DNA of 64,000 bases. It comes from Anthracocystis setariae (Eukaryota > Basidiomycota > Ustilaginomycetes > Ustilaginales > Ustilaginaceae). The first letter of the stretch is position 1; every line of letters starts with the position of its first letter. The position numbers and the translations under genes are program-made. The stretch is from the NCBI GenBank assembly GCA_928724745.1, contig CAKMXJ010000002.1, positions 620,001 through 684,000 of the forward strand, given 5' to 3'. This document shows, one piece after another, positions 59,958-64,000 of the stretch. The notes beneath the pieces are model-generated. The model was given only the letters and a program-made list of their open reading frames with translations. It was not told the origin of the DNA and searched no databases.

Positions 59958-61745
59958 ATGGTTGATCGCTTTGTCCCGGAATCGATACAAAGGCTGTTTG
60001 GCTGGTCATCAGCATCTTCATCCAGCATGCCGAACTATCGGATCCATGCCAGGCACCACCTGTTTACACCATCGCCTACGACGAGACCACTGCCCATTTG
60101 GGCTGCGGTAGTGCCTCCATTGACCTACTACATCGCACTGTTCCTCCTACCACCACTATCGAGCAAGACCTTTTCACGCCCACTTCGTCGGCTTGCTTCG
60201 TTCACCAGAGTTGCTCTCGCACTCATCTCCATCTACACCTTCGTGTCGCTGCCCTTCAAATACTACTACCCCGGCTCAGCGATCCTCACCTACCAACTGG
60301 GCCTAGTCGGACTCTATGGAGCCTCTCGAGTACTCGATATCTTCTTCCTCTCGTACCCTCGCATTCCAAGACGGATCGTCATCCCCCTCTCCCCGAACAA
60401 AAATCCCTCCGACGGCAAAGCAGCAAGTATCGTACATCCCTACACCTCGGCTAGAAACGAGGACTGGAAGACCGAACCGCTGCCCAAGGCGCTCGTCTGC
60501 TTCGAACGAGCATGGTGGGCGCTTGACCTGATGATTTCCATGCGCGGCATCGGTTGGGATTTCGCCTCTGCCGATGTGCGACACGATTCGCATCCATGGC
60601 AACCGCCTTCGTCAGCACAGTTGAGGAGGGCGTTCTTCAAGCTGTTTCCCATCCTCGTCGGTTGTACCTGGGTAATCCATCAATTGCATCCAAAGCATTT
60701 CAGCTCGGTCAACCCGAGTATCTTGGACCTGGACCCAGCAAGCCGACTGTTGTTCGTGGCGGCCACTGGAATCTCGCTGTATACGCTGTTTGATTTTGGA
60801 TACACGCTGACCAGTGCGGTTGCCTTGCCGATCCTGCACGACGCTGCCGGACATGCTAGTTCTCAGCAAGGGAAGACCAATGTCAAAGGAGACCGAGTTG
60901 GGCAGCTCAGAGGGACAAAGCAGGGCGGGGAGGAGTCCGAGACCGAACCAGAAACGGACGACGAGTCCGCAGCAGCACTCCAAGCTCGCTCATTGCAACA
61001 CCAACAGCTGTCGTTACGGAACATCGACTTCTTCCCACTACTCAACCCGGCCGGGTTCACACAGGCTACGACGGTGAGGAGGTTCTGGAGTTATGCTTGG
61101 CACCGACTTTTCGGTCGACCTTTCGGAGTGTACGGTATTCTTCCCTTCACGTACGTTGCCTACCTCTTTCAGGATGTGCTGGAAGGAAAGCTGAATGACC
61201 CCAAGCGGAAGCGGGCTAGGAGGGAGATTTGGCCATCGTACCATCCAGACCCGATGCGAGCTCTCGAGCGTGGTCGCGCTGACTGGGCCAAAATTCTCGG
61301 TGCATTCACGGCTTCTGGGATCATCCATGCGGTTTCCGAACGCGCTGCCCTGGGCGGCCGTGTCGCTGTACCCGTCACCAACATTTGGTTGAGCAGAGAT
61401 CATGCCAAAGGGATGGGCCATGAGCTGAGGAGGTCTAGCTTATCAACATCAACGGGAATATTGGGCTTGAGTCCATTGCAGTTCGTACCGCCGGTGTCAG
61501 GGATGGGCGAGTTCAGCTTCTTCTTTCTCAACGGCGTAGCAGTGGTGATTGAAGGTGCAGTGGCGAGATGTGTCGAGAGGAGCAGGAAGAGGTCGAGTAA
61601 AGATGGAAAGTTTTATAGTATGTGGTATGACAGGTGGATCTCGGTGACCTGGACGCTGGCCGTGCTGCTGTTCACGGGACAGGCGTTTGTTGAGGGATGG
61701 ATCAGGAGCGGGATCAGCAAAGAAATCGGCCTCATCTTGAATTGA
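59958..61745 (+). CDS. Wax-synthase-like membrane-bound O-acyltransferase (MBOAT_2)
   Basis: A 595-residue protein from ATG 59958; the longer frame begins with TTG at 59865. About eight or nine hydrophobic segments. The family pattern of fungal wax synthase-like enzymes is present: ALDLMISMRGIGWDF, then RRFWSYAWHRLFGRPFGVYG (the FW-x-R-x-W-H-like segment), then GAFTASGIIHAVSE with the likely catalytic His. A hydrophilic acidic insert (TEPETDDESAAAL) lies near residues 330-350. Such enzymes esterify fatty acyl groups to alcohols or sterols or acylate secondary metabolites in the ER; the acceptor is unknown. Some smuts use related acyltransferases for glycolipids, but nothing nearby supports that here. 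Confidence 0.87.
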   Translation: MVDRFVPESIQRLFGWSSASSSSMPNYRIHARHHLFTPSPTTRPLPIWAAVVPPLTYYIALFLLPPLSSKTFSRPLRRLASFTRVALALISIYTFVSLPFKYYYPGSAILTYQLGLVGLYGASRVLDIFFLSYPRIPRRIVIPLSPNKNPSDGKAASIVHPYTSARNEDWKTEPLPKALVCFERAWWALDLMISMRGIGWDFASADVRHDSHPWQPPSSAQLRRAFFKLFPILVGCTWVIHQLHPKHFSSVNPSILDLDPASRLLFVAATGISLYTLFDFGYTLTSAVALPILHDAAGHASSQQGKTNVKGDRVGQLRGTKQGGEESETEPETDDESAAALQARSLQHQQLSLRNIDFFPLLNPAGFTQATTVRRFWSYAWHRLFGRPFGVYGILPFTYVAYLFQDVLEGKLNDPKRKRARREIWPSYHPDPMRALERGRADWAKILGAFTASGIIHAVSERAALGGRVAVPVTNIWLSRDHAKGMGHELRRSSLSTSTGILGLSPLQFVPPVSGMGEFSFFFLNGVAVVIEGAVARCVERSRKRSSKDGKFYSMWYDRWISVTWTLAVLLFTGQAFVEGWIRSGISKEIGLILN

Positions 61746-62047
61746 GCTTCGGTCTACTTCCCTTCGATGCTATATGTATCTTGTCTACGTTCGTTCGTGA
61801 GCTATCTGCACGATCAATCTTATCATTGGAAGCAACCAAGCCTCTTCAATAATGGGGTTTGTCTTGTCTCGTTTGACAAGTTGCTGTGATCTTCGTAGAT
61901 GTGTATTTTGCGACCTCAATGTTAGGGTTGGTTTATTTGCATGCATGAGAACATTTTTGTTTCTTCTTAACACATCTTTCTCTTGACAAAGTTCAAGCTT
62001 GATATCCGTTCTCCATCCCACGACTGCGCCCACTTGGCAGGTCCAAG
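61746..62047. other. Gap between acyltransferase and DPH7
   Basis: About 300 bases with the acyltransferase 3' end and the DPH7 promoter, both genes on the plus strand. No feature stands out. Confidence 0.4.
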
Positions 62048-63451
62048 ATGGCAACAGCACCCTCGCTCTTCACGAGCTCGACGGGGCTCTGCGCTGACTC
62101 GATCGAATCCGTTCCGGGCTACCAGGGCCTATTCGCACTTGCCACCTACCAAGTTGACAAGCACGAACAGGACCAGGCCCTCGCTTCTTCCTCCGGTGCC
62201 GACAACGTAGAACAAGAGAACGAAGCGCAAGCAAGTTCTTCCACCAGTCCAGCATACACAAGGCGTGGGACATGCTCGCTCTACTGTGCATCCGACGCAT
62301 CCGAGGATAAGGCGAAAGTGGCGTGCGAGAGGGTGGAGTTGATAGAGACGCCGGCTATCCTCGACATGAGATGGTCTCTCACCCATTCCGAGGCTGAGAA
62401 AAGGAGATTGTTGGGCGTGGCGAATTCCAAGGGGCAGATCACACTGCACAGACTCCACGCTAGGGAGGCGAGGCGGAACGAGGCAAAGTTGGAGTCCATC
62501 GGAGAGCTGCAGTTCAACAATCGAAATGCTCTCTGTCTCAGCCTCGACTGGTCTGATCGCAAAGGTGGTTATGCTGGAGGGTACGATATGTCCAATCTAA
62601 CCCAAGATACGGCGCTGATTGTTTCTCAGAGCGATGGTTCACTTGCCTACCTGCCGAGCCTTGAACTGGCCCTTACCAGCTCCAGCTCCAGCGTTGACGT
62701 TGCTGAGAAGTTGGCTGCTACTTCGATCCATAAAGACGCTGGCGATGACGAAGAAAGCGACGACGATTGGGACCGAACGTCGGAAGACGAGCGCCAAGCC
62801 ACTCTCGCCTCCGCTCACGCTGCGCTCAACGCCTTTTATCCTTCCCGACCGCGCGGTCTCTCCACATGGACGGCGCACGACTACGAAGCGTGGATTGCCG
62901 CCTTCGACTGCTACACCCCCACCACCGTCTGGTCTGGTGGTGACGACCTCACGCTGAAAGGCTGGGACCTGCGCTCCCCCCTCTCCCCCCTCTCAATCCC
63001 TACGCCCACCTTCACCTGCACGAAACCCTTCGACGGCGGCGTCACGACCGTGCAATCGCATCACCTGCGCCAATACCTCTGGGCGGTGGGCAGTTACGAC
63101 TCGCACGTCCGCCTGTTCGACGCACGCATGCCTACCCGCCCGCTCAGCGAAACACACGTCGGCGCAGGCGTGTGGAGAGTCAAATGGCACCCACACAACC
63201 CGGAAACCCTCCTGGTCGCATGCATGCACGACGGCTTCAAAGTGCTCACCCTCCCCGAACTCGCGCAAGACCAGCCCCAAACAGAACAGTTGAAGCATAA
63301 GCAGATGGACATCGTCACCAGATTCGATCAGCATACCAGCCTCGCTTACGGATGCGACTGGGATCGTGGAGACGCTCAACTCGAGACTGGCAGAGTCTAC
63401 AGCTGCTCGTTCTACGACGCCACAATGCATGTTTGGGATTCGTCCCCATAG
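62048..63451 (+). CDS. dph7: DPH7-like WD40 protein (diphthine methylesterase)
   Basis: A 467-residue protein from ATG 62048. It follows the Dph7/WDR85/RRT2 pattern: an N-terminal ADSIESVP ... LFALATYQ, TCSLYCAS, ILDMRWS, and WD40 blades with VWSGGDDLTLKGWDLR, LWAVGSYDSHVRLFDARMP, then VGAGVWRVKWHPHNPETLLVACMHDGF. The SGGDD and GSYD tracts are typical of the family. Dph7 removes a methyl ester in diphthamide synthesis on eEF2. An insertion of about 60 acidic/Ser-rich residues lies in the middle (DEESDDDWDRTSEDE). It converges with the WD40 gene at the right edge. Confidence 0.9.
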   Translation: MATAPSLFTSSTGLCADSIESVPGYQGLFALATYQVDKHEQDQALASSSGADNVEQENEAQASSSTSPAYTRRGTCSLYCASDASEDKAKVACERVELIETPAILDMRWSLTHSEAEKRRLLGVANSKGQITLHRLHAREARRNEAKLESIGELQFNNRNALCLSLDWSDRKGGYAGGYDMSNLTQDTALIVSQSDGSLAYLPSLELALTSSSSSVDVAEKLAATSIHKDAGDDEESDDDWDRTSEDERQATLASAHAALNAFYPSRPRGLSTWTAHDYEAWIAAFDCYTPTTVWSGGDDLTLKGWDLRSPLSPLSIPTPTFTCTKPFDGGVTTVQSHHLRQYLWAVGSYDSHVRLFDARMPTRPLSETHVGAGVWRVKWHPHNPETLLVACMHDGFKVLTLPELAQDQPQTEQLKHKQMDIVTRFDQHTSLAYGCDWDRGDAQLETGRVYSCSFYDATMHVWDSSP

Positions 63452-63610
63452 ATCTGCTGACCTGCACTCGATTGAATATCAAGTTCCTCTTCTCGACGTG
63501 GTCTGAATGATAGATTGCGATGGTTGCTTATGTGATGCTGTGATGATGCCAAATTGGATGATGTACGGTATAATGAAGTTTGCATCGATGCGCTTAAATC
63601 TACTCGTTTG

Positions 63611-64000
63611 CTAACGTGTAATTCTATCTCTCAACCCTCTGTCGGCATACCAAGTCCTGATACTTGTGTCGTCGCCTACTGAACTCAAAGTGGGCCCTTC
63701 GGGACCATTGGCCCAAGCCACGGCGTTGACCTCTGTATTCTTGAGATGTCCCTCCGTCAAGATCGCCACCCTCTTCCCCTCGCCGCCCCTGTAAGCGAAT
63801 CCAGTTTCCATCTCCCTCGCCACGCTTCTTTCCTCCTCCACATCCCTCTCTTCCTCCACTCTGAGGGAGCTTACCGAAGGTCGGGACGAGGAGACGTCCC
63901 ACAACGCAATGTTGCCAGTGTTGCACCCAACAGCAAGGAACCTGTCATCGAACAGCGCCATGCGCGAGAACAGCGTGTTTTGGCACTGGACTGGATCGTA
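63611..64000 (-). CDS. WD40-repeat protein, 5'-truncated by window edge (C-terminal part only)
   Basis: The frame runs open to base 64000 and ends TGA/TAG-like at 63611; 129 residues are visible. An ATG at 63961 lies inside the gene but the frame continues upstream (QNTLFSRMALFDDRF), so it is not taken as the start. Two WD40 blades are visible: FLAVGCNTGNIALWDVSS and VNAVAWANGPEGPTLSSVGDDTSIRTW. An acidic insert (VEEERDVEEERSVARE) sits between them. The full family cannot be named from the C-terminus alone. Confidence 0.8.
   Translation of the reverse strand, partial: YDPVQCQNTLFSRMALFDDRFLAVGCNTGNIALWDVSSSRPSVSSLRVEEERDVEEERSVAREMETGFAYRGGEGKRVAILTEGHLKNTEVNAVAWANGPEGPTLSSVGDDTSIRTWYADRGLRDRITR

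Overview
The window is a dense stretch of fungal nuclear DNA, most likely from a basidiomycete smut (Ustilaginomycotina, Ustilago/Sporisorium type). This rests on mostly intronless, single-copy housekeeping genes on both strands with short intergenic gaps, a few short GT-AG introns (71-203 nt, donors GTAAGT/GTAGGT/GTGAGT), a fungal ENA-type sodium ATPase, Rvs167, Rit1, Dph7, and an EFM7-type methyltransferase. The species assignment is inference. No transposon, rRNA, tRNA, CRISPR or virus was recognised. Several open frames begin at GTG/TTG codons, so I moved starts to the first plausible ATG.

Layout: 0-8 kb holds a GH92 mannosidase cut by the left edge, a Gfo/Idh/MocA oxidoreductase, an MPDU1-like PQ-loop protein, an LCL3 nuclease and a glucose-6-phosphate 1-epimerase. 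8-20 kb has an unknown Ser-rich protein, an AzgA purine permease, a 2.65 kb gene-free stretch and a full-length ABCC transporter. 20-31 kb has a DUF2256/DUF3253 protein, an aldo-keto reductase, an EFM7-like methyltransferase, a DUF1295 membrane protein, an Rvs167-like BAR-SH3 protein and a 1080-residue coiled-coil protein with an F-box-like segment. 31-44 kb has the ENA ATPase with a 2 kb promoter rich in GCCAAG (PacC/Rim101 cores), a three-exon DUF7923/CCCH protein, REV7, RIT1 and a tiny three-exon cytochrome b5 protein. 44-64 kb has an alpha/beta hydrolase, two unknown membrane proteins, a spliced EXPERA-PAQR fusion, a GIR2/RWDD1 protein, RAB4, a secreted EF-hand protein, an SDR, DBP3, a wax-synthase-like acyltransferase, DPH7 and a WD40 protein cut by the right edge.

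The genes are not a biosynthetic or defence cluster; they read as ordinary chromosome with themes of membrane transport (AzgA, ABCC, ENA), endocytic traffic (Rvs167, Rab4), and RNA/translation biology (Dbp3, Rit1, Dph7, Efm7, Gir2). The most unusual items are the uninterrupted EXPERA-PAQR reading frame (49717-51705), the 7-nt final coding exon that supplies the last zinc ligand of a CCCH finger (37262-37268), and the clustered GCCAAG sites upstream of ENA.
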